Assembly (NCBI RefSeq): GCF_007829335.1
Contig: NZ_VIWO01000006.1
Location: 186,001-250,000 of the forward strand
Direction: 5' to 3'
DNA length: 64,000 bases
Source: Chitinophaga polysaccharea
GTDB taxonomy: Bacteria; Bacteroidota; Bacteroidia; Chitinophagales; Chitinophagaceae
In this document: positions 35,060-43,487 of the stretch, piece by piece
Numbering within the stretch: the stretch's first letter is position 1
How the letters are laid out: each line of letters starts with the position of its first letter
Made by a program: the position numbers and the translations under genes
Notes under the pieces: model-generated
The model's input: only the letters and a program-made list of their open reading frames with translations
The model's database searches: none
What the model was told of the DNA's origin: nothing

Positions 35060-36394
35060 TTAAAATAATTTACTCACCAGGTTTCTCCAGACGTCCAGCC
35101 CATTGGCAAACAACAGTAAGCCAAACAGGATCACCATACCGAAGATCTGGGCATATTCCAGGAATTTCTCGCTGGGCTTACGGCCGGTAATGATCTCGTA
35201 CAACAGGAAGAGCACGTGCCCCCCATCCAGGGCCGGAATAGGCAATATATTCATGAATGCCAGGATGATGGATAAGAAAGCCGTCATTTCCCAGAACATA
35301 CGCCAGTCCCACACTTCAGGAAACAGGTTACCGATGCTCATAAAACCACCGAGCGATTCTGTTACCTTCACTTCCTTCGAAACAAAGATCAGGCGCAGCT
35401 GCTGTACATACTTCACCAGCTTTTCTACGCTCTTGCTAAAACCTGCCGGGATCGCCTCCAGGAAAGTATAGGTCTTGGTTTTATATTCAAACGGATCTTT
35501 GGGGTATACGCCAAACTGACCTTTATCATTCAGTTTCGCGGCCAGGTTCAGGGTATCGTTGCCACGGATTACACTCACGATCACATCTTCATTCTTATGC
35601 TTCTTGATCTCCTTGGCAAAATCACTGAAATAAGGCAATGTTATGCCATTGATGGCTACCAACCGGTCGCCTTTCTTCACGCCTACCGCGGCAGCAGCGC
35701 TGCCAGGCTGTGTACTGTCGGCCACATAAGGGAAACGGGGTACAGCAAAAGGAGCCTTCTGCTTCAGCAACTGACGGATAAATCCATCCGGGATGGGCAG
35801 GTCTATCGCTTTTCCGTCGCGTTCTATCTGGATACTTTTAGCTTCGTGCAGGATCACATCTCCGGGGATGGCATCAAATGCTTCAACGGTACGATGGTCA
35901 ATGGTCAGGATCTTATCTCCATCCTGCATACCAATGCTGCGGGCCAGTGAATCGGTTACCACACCGTATTTGGCAGCAGCAGTGGGTAAATAGGTTTCCC
36001 CCCAGTACCACAACATCATCGCATAGATGAAAAATGCCAGTACAATGTTAACCGTTACCCCTCCTATCATAATGATCAGACGCTGCCACGCCGGCTTGGC
36101 CCGGAACTCCCAGGGCTGCGCAGGTTTGGCCATCTGCTCCTTATCCATGCTTTCGTCTATCATGCCGGATATTTTCACATATCCTCCCAATGGTAGCCAA
36201 CCTATACCATATTCTGTTTCCCCCTTTTTAATTTTAAAAAGAGAAAACCATGGATCAAAGAACAAATAGAATTTTTCCACCCTGGTTTTGAACAGCTTGG
36301 CCGGGATAAAATGGCCTAACTCATGCAATACTACCAAAATAGAGAGTGACAGTAATAACTGCCCGGCCTTCACCAATATTACCTCTGTAGTCAT
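35060..36394 (-). CDS. rseP: RIP metalloprotease RseP (site-2 protease, M50)
   Basis: 444-residue integral membrane zinc protease. The HELGH zinc motif is at residues 24-28 in the first membrane helix, and LDGGHVLF in the last conserved helix supplies the third ligand. Between them are PDZ-like domains (QPGSAAAAVGVKKGDRLVAING). It performs intramembrane cleavage of anti-sigma factors or signal-peptide remnants. It is encoded 84 bases downstream of dxr on the same strand, the conserved dxr-rseP order seen in many bacteria. Confidence 0.95.
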   Translation of the reverse strand: MTTEVILVKAGQLLLSLSILVVLHELGHFIPAKLFKTRVEKFYLFFDPWFSLFKIKKGETEYGIGWLPLGGYVKISGMIDESMDKEQMAKPAQPWEFRAKPAWQRLIIMIGGVTVNIVLAFFIYAMMLWYWGETYLPTAAAKYGVVTDSLARSIGMQDGDKILTIDHRTVEAFDAIPGDVILHEAKSIQIERDGKAIDLPIPDGFIRQLLKQKAPFAVPRFPYVADSTQPGSAAAAVGVKKGDRLVAINGITLPYFSDFAKEIKKHKNEDVIVSVIRGNDTLNLAAKLNDKGQFGVYPKDPFEYKTKTYTFLEAIPAGFSKSVEKLVKYVQQLRLIFVSKEVKVTESLGGFMSIGNLFPEVWDWRMFWEMTAFLSIILAFMNILPIPALDGGHVLFLLYEIITGRKPSEKFLEYAQIFGMVILFGLLLFANGLDVWRNLVSKLF

Positions 36395-36478
36395 TTAGTT
36401 GTTTCTGCTTTAATCTGCCTAATATATCAGTTTTAATACATATTCAGGCAAAACTCTTTGTTAATTTTTTACCGGTAG

Positions 36479-37645
36479 TTATATAACGATAGCATTGATA
36501 AGGGATGCGGCGTGTTCACGTGCAGCATTATCGCACTCGTAATAATCATGCAGGGAAGGGGTGGCTATAAATGGTATTTTCACCAGCGTTTCTTCAATTA
36601 CTTCCGTCATTTGCAGGAAGCCTATCCTGTTTTTCAGGAAAGCATTGACCACTTCCTCATTCGCCGCATTCATCACGCAGGCAGCATTACCACCTTTATG
36701 CATGGCATCTGTGGCAATAGCGAGGTTACGGAAAGTTTTGGTATCCGGCTGCTCAAAAGTGAGGGATGGATAATTTCTGAAGGAAAACCGGGGAAAATCA
36801 TTGGCCAAACGGTCAGGATATCCCAGGGCATATTGTATAGGCAACTTCATATCCGGCAATCCCATCTGGGCTTTCAGTGAACCGTCTATAAACTGTACCA
36901 TGGAGTGAATAATGGATTGGGCATGTATCACCACCTCAATATTTTCCGGCGCCAGTCCAAACAGCCAGCGAGCTTCAATCATTTCCAGCCCCTTATTCAT
37001 CAGGGTAGCGGAATCGATGGTGATTTTAGCGCCCATGGTCCAGTTGGGATGTTGCAGTGCATGGTCTTTCTTTACATTGATCAGGAAGTTCGGCTTCTTT
37101 CCCAGGAAAGGCCCGCCGGAAGCGGTGAGTATCACCTTTTCCACCTTGGTAAACGGTTCGCCCAGCAAACACTGGAAAATAGCCGAATGCTCAGAATCTA
37201 CCGGGATAATAGGCACATTTTTCCTGCGGGCAGTAGCCATCACAATATCTCCGGCTACAACCAGTGTTTCTTTGTTGGCCAGCGCCACAGGCGTACCCTG
37301 TTCAACAGCGGCTAAAGTGGGCGCCAGACCGGCAAATCCCATAATAGCAGCCAGCATCATGTCGATCGAACTCCAGGCGGCTACTTCTACCATCGCTTTC
37401 GGACCGGCAAATACTTTAATGCCTTTATCAAATAAAATGTCTTTTACCTGTTTGTACTTTGCTTCACTGCCTATAACAACCGCATTAGGCTTAAATTTCA
37501 GCGCCTGCTCTATGAGCAGGTCTGCATTCTGCTGAGCGGTCAGCACTTCTACACTAAATCTGTCGGGATGCGCAGCGATCACCTCCAGGGCCTGTATGCC
37601 GATAGAACCGGTGGATCCGAAAATGGCAATCTTTCGTTTATTCAT
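36479..37645 (-). CDS. dxr: 1-deoxy-D-xylulose 5-phosphate reductoisomerase
   Basis: 388-residue cytoplasmic enzyme of the MEP isoprenoid pathway, converting DXP to MEP with NADPH. The sequence shows the NADPH motif IFGSTGSIGIQALEVI near the N-terminus, ALANKETLVVAGD, IIPVDSEHSAIFQCL with the metal-binding acidic residues, ILTASGGPF, and TMGAKITIDSATLMNKGLEMIEA. Length is normal for the family. Located upstream of rseP. Confidence 0.97.
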   Translation of the reverse strand: MNKRKIAIFGSTGSIGIQALEVIAAHPDRFSVEVLTAQQNADLLIEQALKFKPNAVVIGSEAKYKQVKDILFDKGIKVFAGPKAMVEVAAWSSIDMMLAAIMGFAGLAPTLAAVEQGTPVALANKETLVVAGDIVMATARRKNVPIIPVDSEHSAIFQCLLGEPFTKVEKVILTASGGPFLGKKPNFLINVKKDHALQHPNWTMGAKITIDSATLMNKGLEMIEARWLFGLAPENIEVVIHAQSIIHSMVQFIDGSLKAQMGLPDMKLPIQYALGYPDRLANDFPRFSFRNYPSLTFEQPDTKTFRNLAIATDAMHKGGNAACVMNAANEEVVNAFLKNRIGFLQMTEVIEETLVKIPFIATPSLHDYYECDNAAREHAASLINAIVI

Positions 37646-37736
37646 TACGGTGATTTACTTTTTTACAGTTAACAAAAAATGAAGAATCAGCTGTCGGCAC
37701 ATGCCCAACAGCTGGTAATGCAGCTTGAATCGCCGG

Positions 37737-39236
37737 TTATTTTTGTAAATATGCTGCCAGCTCATCTGCCAGCTTCCTGTCGTTACTTAAACGAGGCACT
37801 TTATTCTGGCCTCCCAGTTTTCCAATTGCTTTCATATAGTCAATAAAGCCCTGTTTACGTACAGTCCTTATTTTCAGGGGTTGTAATATACTGCCGGTCA
37901 ACAGATCATCATAATAGATATTCTTCTGACGCATGTTGTCATCTACTTTCTTCGCAAATGCGGCCATGTTCTGCGGCATATTCTCAAACTCTACAAACCA
38001 CTCGTGGTAAGGCAATTCACCATTGGTTTGCACCATCGGCGCCACGGTGAATTCCGTAATATGCACATTTTCTTCTGCGGCCGCCTTCATCAGGCTATGT
38101 TCCACTTCCTCCCCGATAACATGCTCGCCAAAGGCCGATATAAAGTGCTTGATACGCCCGGTTACCAGCAAGCGGTATGGGTTGGTGGAAATAAACTTCA
38201 CCGTATCGCCCAGGTTATATCCCCACAAGCCGGCGTTGTTGTTGATCACCATGGCGTAATTTACACCTGTTTGCACATCTTTGAGCGACAGTCGGGTAGG
38301 ATGTTCACTAAAAATTTCGTTGGCAGGGATAAATTCATAGAAAATCCCGGAGTTGGTATTGAGCAACAGCCCTTCCTGTTCCTGCGAGTCCTGGAAAGCA
38401 AAAAAGCCTTCCGAGGCCGGGAAAGTTTCCACCGTATGGATGGGTGCGCCGATGGAGGCCATGAGCTTGGCCCGGTAAGGCTCAAAATTCACCCCTCCAT
38501 ACACCATTACGTCAAAATTCTTGAAAATTTCCTTAATGCGCTTGCCATTGGTACGCTCCATCAATCGGTCGAAATACATCTGTACCCATGGTGGTATCCC
38601 GCTGATCAGGGTCATATCCTGCTGCAGAGTTTCTTCCACTATCTTGTCCAGCTTGGTTTCCCAGTCATCGATACAGTTGGTTTCGTAAGATGGCAGCTGG
38701 TTGGTACGCAGGTACCGGGGAATATGATGGTTCACAATCCCGCTCAAACGGCCGGTAGGAATGCCTCCCACCCTTTCCAGTTCGGGCGAGCCGGATAAGA
38801 AAATCATCTTGCCGTCGGCAAAAGCGGTGTTACCCGTCTCTCCCATATAGTTCAGCAACGCATTACGGGCTGTATCTATATGATTATTAACCGATTCTTT
38901 GGAGATAGGAATATATTTAACACCACTGGTAGTGCCGGAGGTTTTGGCCAGGTAGATAGGCTGTCCTTTCCACAGTACATTTTGCTTTCCTTCCTTGATC
39001 CTTTCTATATAAGGCTTAAACTGTTCGTAATCTCTTAAAGGTACAGCCTGCTTAAACTCTTCATGGTTCTGTACCGCGTTAAACTTATGTTCAGTTCCGA
39101 ATTCAGTCTTTCTGCCTGTCTTTATCAACTCCTGCAGGATAGCATCCTGATCTTCTACCGCCCTTAACATTTCCTTCTTTATCTTATTATGAACGATAGA
39201 AGCAAATGGTTTGGCCAGCAGTGATTTAAACTTCAT
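37737..39236 (-). CDS. GH3 auxin-responsive promoter family protein (adenylate-forming)
   Basis: 499-residue member of the GH3 family, acyl-adenylating enzymes that in plants conjugate amino acids to hormones. The ATP/AMP-binding motif AKTSGTTSGVKYIPIS is near residue 100; VMVYGGVNFEPYR and YAMVINNNAGLWGYNLGDTV match the core. Homologues are widespread in Bacteroidota with unknown substrate. It is a single gene upstream of dxr, with a TAnnTTTG element at 39401-39408 on its strand. Confidence 0.9.
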   Translation of the reverse strand: MKFKSLLAKPFASIVHNKIKKEMLRAVEDQDAILQELIKTGRKTEFGTEHKFNAVQNHEEFKQAVPLRDYEQFKPYIERIKEGKQNVLWKGQPIYLAKTSGTTSGVKYIPISKESVNNHIDTARNALLNYMGETGNTAFADGKMIFLSGSPELERVGGIPTGRLSGIVNHHIPRYLRTNQLPSYETNCIDDWETKLDKIVEETLQQDMTLISGIPPWVQMYFDRLMERTNGKRIKEIFKNFDVMVYGGVNFEPYRAKLMASIGAPIHTVETFPASEGFFAFQDSQEQEGLLLNTNSGIFYEFIPANEIFSEHPTRLSLKDVQTGVNYAMVINNNAGLWGYNLGDTVKFISTNPYRLLVTGRIKHFISAFGEHVIGEEVEHSLMKAAAEENVHITEFTVAPMVQTNGELPYHEWFVEFENMPQNMAAFAKKVDDNMRQKNIYYDDLLTGSILQPLKIRTVRKQGFIDYMKAIGKLGGQNKVPRLSNDRKLADELAAYLQK

Positions 39237-39642
39237 GCCTGTTATTTTATGATTGAGAGACTAAAGATTGGAATATTTTTCTATTTAATCATGGCCGTCA
39301 CCGGCTTTTTCCCGGGAAAAAGCATCGGTTTATAATAAATGACGAAACAATGAAAAAAAAAATGCCCCGATCTTATCTGTTTTTTAATGCACGTAAACGA
39401 CAAAAGTATATAAAATTGCGTTGGTTTGCACAGCAGATAGGCTGTTTTTGTAAGATCGCTGAATAGCAGGAAGATAGGGAAGTTACGGCCCCATAGGCAC
39501 TCACACAATTTGTTAAAATAATTTAAAATTCAAGAAAGTATGTATCTTTGAAATGATTAAGCTTTAAACGGTTCTCTACACATGTTTATACATTGTGAAT
39601 TAAAAAAGACCGAAAAACTTTGTCTATTAGAAAACAAAAGGT
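39237..39642. other. intergenic region between GH3-family gene and rplU promoter
   Basis: AT-rich divergent promoter region. It contains a minus-strand TACTTTTG (39401-39408) for the GH3-family gene and a plus-strand TATCTTTG (39543-39550), possibly a second, upstream rplU promoter. No supported gene. Confidence 0.4.
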
Positions 39643-39650
39643 TACTTTTG
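39619..39650 (+). promoter_or_regulatory. rplU-rpmA promoter
   Basis: TTTG at 39619-39622 and TACTTTTG at 39643-39650 with 20 bases between, an excellent match to the Bacteroidota -33/-7 pattern. The leader to the ATG at 39674 is about 17 nt. A second -7 element lies at 39543-39550. Confidence 0.65.
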
Positions 39651-39673
39651 CGGAAATTATATTTTGGATAATT

Positions 39674-39976
39674 ATGTTTGCAGTTGTAAAAATCGCAGGT
39701 CAGCAATTTAAAGTACAAAAAGACCAGGAAATTTTTGTACAGCAGTTACAAGGAAATATTGGCGACAAAGTGGAGTTTTCCGATGTACTGTTAACAGATA
39801 ATGCTGGTACGCTGTCCGTAGGCACTGATGTAAAATCAGTAGTAAAAGCAGAGATTCTGGCTCATGTTCAGGGTGATAAAGTTATCGCTTTCAAAATGAA
39901 GAGAAGAAAAGGCTTCAGAAAGAAAGTTGGTCACCGTACCCACTTTACAAGAATCAAAATCAATGAAATAGCTTAA
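39674..39976 (+). CDS. rplU: 50S ribosomal protein L21
   Basis: 100-residue ribosomal protein, starting MFAVVKIAGQQFKVQKDQ and ending KGFRKKVGHRTHFTRIKI, both diagnostic for L21. The ATG at 39674 is used because codons upstream fall within the promoter. It is followed by rpmA 49 bases later in the usual order. Confidence 0.98.
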   Translation: MFAVVKIAGQQFKVQKDQEIFVQQLQGNIGDKVEFSDVLLTDNAGTLSVGTDVKSVVKAEILAHVQGDKVIAFKMKRRKGFRKKVGHRTHFTRIKINEIA

Positions 39977-40025
39977 TTCGTTTTAAGCTAAATTTTTTTT
40001 TAGACAAAGTTAAAGTAACTATACA

Positions 40026-40304
40026 ATGGCACATAAAAAAGGTGAAGGTAGTGTAAAGAACGGCCGTGACTCCCACAGCAAAAGGCTGGGAGTAAAAATC
40101 TTCGGTGGTCAACCTGCAGTTTCTGGTAACATCATTGTTCGCCAGAGAGGTACAGTTTATCATCCCGGTCAAAACGTAGGCGTTGGTAAAGATTTTACCA
40201 TTTTCGCAATGACAGACGGTGTGGTTGAATTCAGAAAAGGTCGCGAAAACAAGACTTACGTTTCTGTTAAAGCATTTGACACCACTGCTCAGGCAGAAGC
40301 CTAA
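40026..40304 (+). CDS. rpmA: 50S ribosomal protein L27
   Basis: 92 residues beginning MAHKKGEGSVKNGRDSHSKR, the L27 signature whose N-terminus reaches the peptidyl transferase centre. There is no cleavable N-terminal extension of the Firmicutes type. Cotranscribed with rplU. Confidence 0.98.
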   Translation: MAHKKGEGSVKNGRDSHSKRLGVKIFGGQPAVSGNIIVRQRGTVYHPGQNVGVGKDFTIFAMTDGVVEFRKGRENKTYVSVKAFDTTAQAEA

Positions 40305-40368
40305 TCAGTGTTAGCCATAAAGTTTTTTTTAATACCCAATTTTTTTACTAACCCAAATTCAAAAAACA

Positions 40369-40800
40369 ATGGCAACAATTAAAAAAGCAGCTGCTAAGAA
40401 AGCTGCACCAAAAAAAGCTGCTGCTAAGAAAGCCGCTCCTAAAAAAGCTGCTGCTAAGAAAGCCGCTCCTAAAAAAGCTGCTGCTAAGAAAGCTGCTCCT
40501 AAAAAAGCTGCTGCTAAGAAAGCTGCTCCTAAAAAAGCTGCTGCTAAGAAAGCCGCTCCTAAAAAAGCTGCTGCTAAGAAAGCCGCTCCTAAAAAAGCTG
40601 CTGCTAAGAAAGCCGCTCCTAAAAAGAAAGCTGCTCCTAAGAAAGCCGCTGCTAAGAAAGCTGCTCCTAAAAAAGCCGCTGCTAAGAAAGCTGCTCCTAA
40701 AAAGAAAGCTGCTGCTAAGAAACCTGCTGCTAAGAAGAAAGCTGCTCCTAAAAAAGCTGCTGCAACTCCTCCAGCTGCACCTCAAGCTCCGGCTAACTAA
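40369..40800 (+). CDS. histone H1-like Lys/Ala/Pro repeat protein
   Basis: 143 residues, almost wholly tandem copies of a decapeptide KKAAAKKAAP, ending ATPPAAPQAPAN. The composition resembles eukaryotic H1 tails and bacterial Hc1/Hc2-like DNA-condensing proteins; a nucleoid role is inferred. At DNA level it is a 30-bp minisatellite. A/T at third positions and low codon variety hint at recent unit expansion. It lies 64 bases after rpmA with its own strong terminator, so it may be cotranscribed with ribosomal genes. The reverse-strand open frame over it is an artefact of the repeat. Confidence 0.85.
   Translation: MATIKKAAAKKAAPKKAAAKKAAPKKAAAKKAAPKKAAAKKAAPKKAAAKKAAPKKAAAKKAAPKKAAAKKAAPKKAAAKKAAPKKKAAPKKAAAKKAAPKKAAAKKAAPKKKAAAKKPAAKKKAAPKKAAATPPAAPQAPAN
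40387..40620 (+). repeat. 30-bp tandem repeat within the histone-like gene
   Basis: About eight near-identical 30-bp units (two KKAAx pentapeptides each). Differences are mostly synonymous GCT/GCC changes. Beyond 40620 the unit length becomes irregular. Confidence 0.85.
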
Positions 40801-40828
40801 GATCGGAATTACAAAATGTAGTTATAAG

Positions 40829-40858
40829 GATCCTGGCTATATGGCCAGGATCTTTTTT
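40829..40858 (+). terminator. terminator of the histone-like gene
   Basis: GATCCTGGC / GCCAGGATC stem with a 6-base loop, followed by six T. Confidence 0.88.
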
Positions 40859-40861
40859 ATT

Positions 40862-40974
40862 GCAGAAAGCGTAAAGCAAAAAGCTATTGAAATGATTAAC
40901 CATAGCGATCTCTACATCATTCCTGGAGATCATCGGTTATCATAGCTTTTTGCTTTACGCTTTCAGCTTTCTGC
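40862..40974. repeat. palindromic repeat element, copy 1 (heptamer-built arms)
   Basis: 113-bp inverted repeat with ends GCAGAAAGC / GCTTTCTGC. Each arm is a short array of 7-base units ending AAAGC, closed by TAT: left arm AG-, GT-, AA-AAAGC; right arm (reverse strand) AG-, TG-, GT-, AA-AAAGC. One arm therefore has an extra heptamer. The centre holds a second hairpin (GATCTC / GAGATC flanked by TAACC / GGTTA). A related copy is at 61768-61885. Confidence 0.75.
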
Positions 40975-40988
40975 TTTAAATTTACCAC

Positions 40989-42677
40989 ATGGACAATTAC
41001 TCAATTGCAGATAACTTCTCCCTGCTCTCTAAACTCATGGACATACACGGGGAAAATAGCTTTAAAGCCAAATCCTTTGCCAGCGCAGCATTTACCATAG
41101 AAAAACTGCCCTCCCAACTCAAAGATACCTCCCGCGAAGATATATTCCGGATCAAAGGCATCGGGGAATCTACCGGTAAAAGCATCCTCGAAATGTTGGA
41201 TACCCAACAATTTCCCCTGCTCAATCAATACCTGGAAAAAACCCCCGCCGGCATCCTCGAAATCATGAAGATCAAAGGCCTGGGACCCAAAAAAATAGCC
41301 ACCATCTGGAAAGAACTGGAAGTGGAATCGATGGGAGAATTACTCTATGCCTGTAACGAAAACCGCCTCATGCTCCTCAAAGGCTTCGGCGCCAAAACCC
41401 AGGAAAGCGTAAAACAAAACATCGAATTCTATCTCGCTAACCGCCACCGCTTCCTCTATGCAGAAGTAGCCACCATTGGCCACAACCTGGAAAAACAACT
41501 GCAGGAATTACTGGCGCCGGCCAACGTATCGGTTACCGGAGCCTTCCGCCGCCATAGCATCATCATCGATGAAATCGAATTCTTAATAGCTGCTCCCGCC
41601 GCCACCATCACGGCGCACCTCAGCACCCTGCCCGGATTTTCCCTCCTTACGGATAACGGTCAACACCAGGTATGGCAACTCGATGGAAAACTGAAAATTA
41701 TTACCCATAGCTGCAACGCCGGCGACTTTTACGCCCAGCTCTTTGCTACTACCGGTAGCGCAGCCTTTATCGATAAATTCAATGCCGCCGGAGGCGCCGC
41801 CTTCCTATCCGGCGCCAGCACGGAAGAAACCATCTTCTCAGCAGCCGGCATGGATTATATCCCGCCCTTCTTACGGGAAGGCCACAACGAATTGTCCCTC
41901 GCCCGCGAACACCAGCTGCCCGAAGTCATTACCGCCACCGATATCAAAGGCATTATACACTCCCACAGCAACTGGAGCGATGGTGAATCTTCCCTGGAAG
42001 AAATGGCCCTCGCCGCCAAAGCACAGGGATTCGAATACCTCGTGATCAGCGATCACTCCCGCTCCGCCTTCTATGCCAATGGCCTCTCTATTGAGAGAAT
42101 CGTTGCCCAACATACCGAGATTGAGGCGCTGAACAAAAAACTGGCTCCTTTCCGCATTTTTAAGAGCATAGAAGCCGATATCCTCAACGACGGCACCCTC
42201 GATTACCCCGATGAAATTTTGGCAAAATTTGACCTCGTCATTGCTTCTGTGCATTCCAATCTCAAAATGACAGAAGAAAAAGCCATGGCGCGTTTGCTGA
42301 AAGCCATCGAAAATCCTTACACCACGATACTCGGACATATGACCGGTCGCCTGCTCCTCAGCAGAAGCGGATATCCCGTCAATCATAAAGCCATTATCGA
42401 TGCCTGCGCAGCCCACCAGGTAGTCATTGAACTCAATGCACACCCACGTCGCCTCGATATCGACTGGACCTGGTTACCTTATGCCCTCGAGAAAAAAGTG
42501 CTCATCTCTATCGATCCCGATGCCCATAGCATCGGCGGATTTAAGGATATTCATTACGGCGCCCTGGCCGCCCAGAAAGGAGGCATCACCAAAACAAACA
42601 ATCTAAGCAGTTACACTGTTGACATGCTGGATAATTACCTGCAGCAACGCAGACAACAAAAAAATATGCTTCCATGA
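40989..42677 (+). CDS. PolX-family DNA polymerase/PHP phosphoesterase with altered polymerase motif
   Basis: 562 residues: helix-hairpin-helix elements (RIKGIGE near 54-60, KIKGLGP near 94-100), a Pol-beta-like palm, and a C-terminal PHP domain (IIHSHSNWSDGESSLEEMA; VISDHSRSAF; KSIEADIL; IASVHSN; ELNAHPRRLD; SIDPDAHS) with all metal-binding residues present. In the palm, the GS-x-RR...D-x-D motif reads GAFRR (184-188)...EIE (195-197), so both metal-binding aspartates are glutamate and the Ser is Ala. Predicted to keep 3'-5' exonuclease or AP-endonuclease-type activity and to have weak or no polymerase activity. Overlaps the PrsW gene by four bases. Confidence 0.9.
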   Translation: MDNYSIADNFSLLSKLMDIHGENSFKAKSFASAAFTIEKLPSQLKDTSREDIFRIKGIGESTGKSILEMLDTQQFPLLNQYLEKTPAGILEIMKIKGLGPKKIATIWKELEVESMGELLYACNENRLMLLKGFGAKTQESVKQNIEFYLANRHRFLYAEVATIGHNLEKQLQELLAPANVSVTGAFRRHSIIIDEIEFLIAAPAATITAHLSTLPGFSLLTDNGQHQVWQLDGKLKIITHSCNAGDFYAQLFATTGSAAFIDKFNAAGGAAFLSGASTEETIFSAAGMDYIPPFLREGHNELSLAREHQLPEVITATDIKGIIHSHSNWSDGESSLEEMALAAKAQGFEYLVISDHSRSAFYANGLSIERIVAQHTEIEALNKKLAPFRIFKSIEADILNDGTLDYPDEILAKFDLVIASVHSNLKMTEEKAMARLLKAIENPYTTILGHMTGRLLLSRSGYPVNHKAIIDACAAHQVVIELNAHPRRLDIDWTWLPYALEKKVLISIDPDAHSIGGFKDIHYGALAAQKGGITKTNNLSSYTVDMLDNYLQQRRQQKNMLP

Positions 42678-43375
42678 TGCTATTGGCACTGGCCGTGGCT
42701 CCTGGTTTTGCCATCTGCCTGTTTATTTACCTGATAGATAAATATGACCGCGAACCTACGGGCCTGCTCATAAAAAGTTTTTTACTGGGTATGGGCTGCG
42801 TGGTTTTTCCCCTCGTAATACAGGGGCTGGCAGCTGTCATGGGCTGGCGCGAAAACAATGGTACCATACTGGGTACCGCCGGTTTTGCCTATGGTATTGT
42901 GGGATTATCGGAAGAACTGGCCAAATTCATGGTCCTCCTCCTCTACGCCTACCCCAAGAAAGCATTCAATGAGCCGCTCGACGGCATCGTATACGCCGTG
43001 ATGATTGGAATGGGCTTCGCTACCCTCGAAAATATTGCCTACGTAGCGCAATATGGGTTCAGCACCGGGGTGGCACGTATGTTCCTTTCTGTACCCGCTC
43101 ACGCCACCTTCGCCATACTGATGGGCTATTATACCGGCCTGGCCAAATTTATACCACAGCGCAGCAGCGACCTGCTGTTCAGGGGACTGTTAATCGCCAT
43201 ATTCTTCCATGGCACCTTCGATTTCTTCCTGTTTCTCGGTAATAATATCTTCCTGATGGGCGCTTCTGTGATAACGCTCATCTTTGCCATACGGCTATCT
43301 ATCAGGGCTATACGAAAGGATGCCCGCCTGTCGAAAGAAATACATGAACACGGACAACAGCATATAGAAAGCTGA
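42674..43375 (+). CDS. PrsW-family intramembrane metalloprotease
   Basis: 233-residue multi-span membrane protein. Glutamate motif GIVGLSEELAKFMVLLLYAY, then DGIVYAVMIGMGFATLENIAYV, and the histidine segments VPAHATFAILMGYY and FFHGTFDFFLF match PrsW (the CAAX-protease-like clan, which cleaves the anti-sigma RsiW in Bacillus). The target here is unknown. The start ATG overlaps the polX stop (ATGA), implying translational coupling. Confidence 0.88.
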   Translation: MMLLALAVAPGFAICLFIYLIDKYDREPTGLLIKSFLLGMGCVVFPLVIQGLAAVMGWRENNGTILGTAGFAYGIVGLSEELAKFMVLLLYAYPKKAFNEPLDGIVYAVMIGMGFATLENIAYVAQYGFSTGVARMFLSVPAHATFAILMGYYTGLAKFIPQRSSDLLFRGLLIAIFFHGTFDFFLFLGNNIFLMGASVITLIFAIRLSIRAIRKDARLSKEIHEHGQQHIES

Positions 43376-43487
43376 CGGCCAGAGACGTCAATTGCTGAGA
43401 GCGAATGAGCGCTGCGGATACTATCTCCTAACAGCCCCATTCGCTTTCATCGTTTTATGCTTTCCCGTACCTTTGAAAAAAAACACC

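Noticed and set aside
39281..39508. 75-codon minus-strand open frame in the GH3-family/rplU gap
   Set aside because: Overlaps the promoter region, has no family resemblance and a composition typical of translated AT-rich noncoding DNA.
40348..40785. 145-codon minus-strand Ser/Phe/Leu repeat frame
   Set aside because: It is the reverse complement of the histone-like repeat; the periodic DNA keeps several frames open.
40369..40800. CRISPR-like array
   Set aside because: The 30-bp units are contiguous without spacers and encode an in-frame decapeptide repeat.
43400..43445. Hairpin AGCGAATG / CATTCGCT after the PrsW gene as terminator
   Set aside because: Only 8 bp with a 30-base loop and no adjacent T-run; too weak to call.
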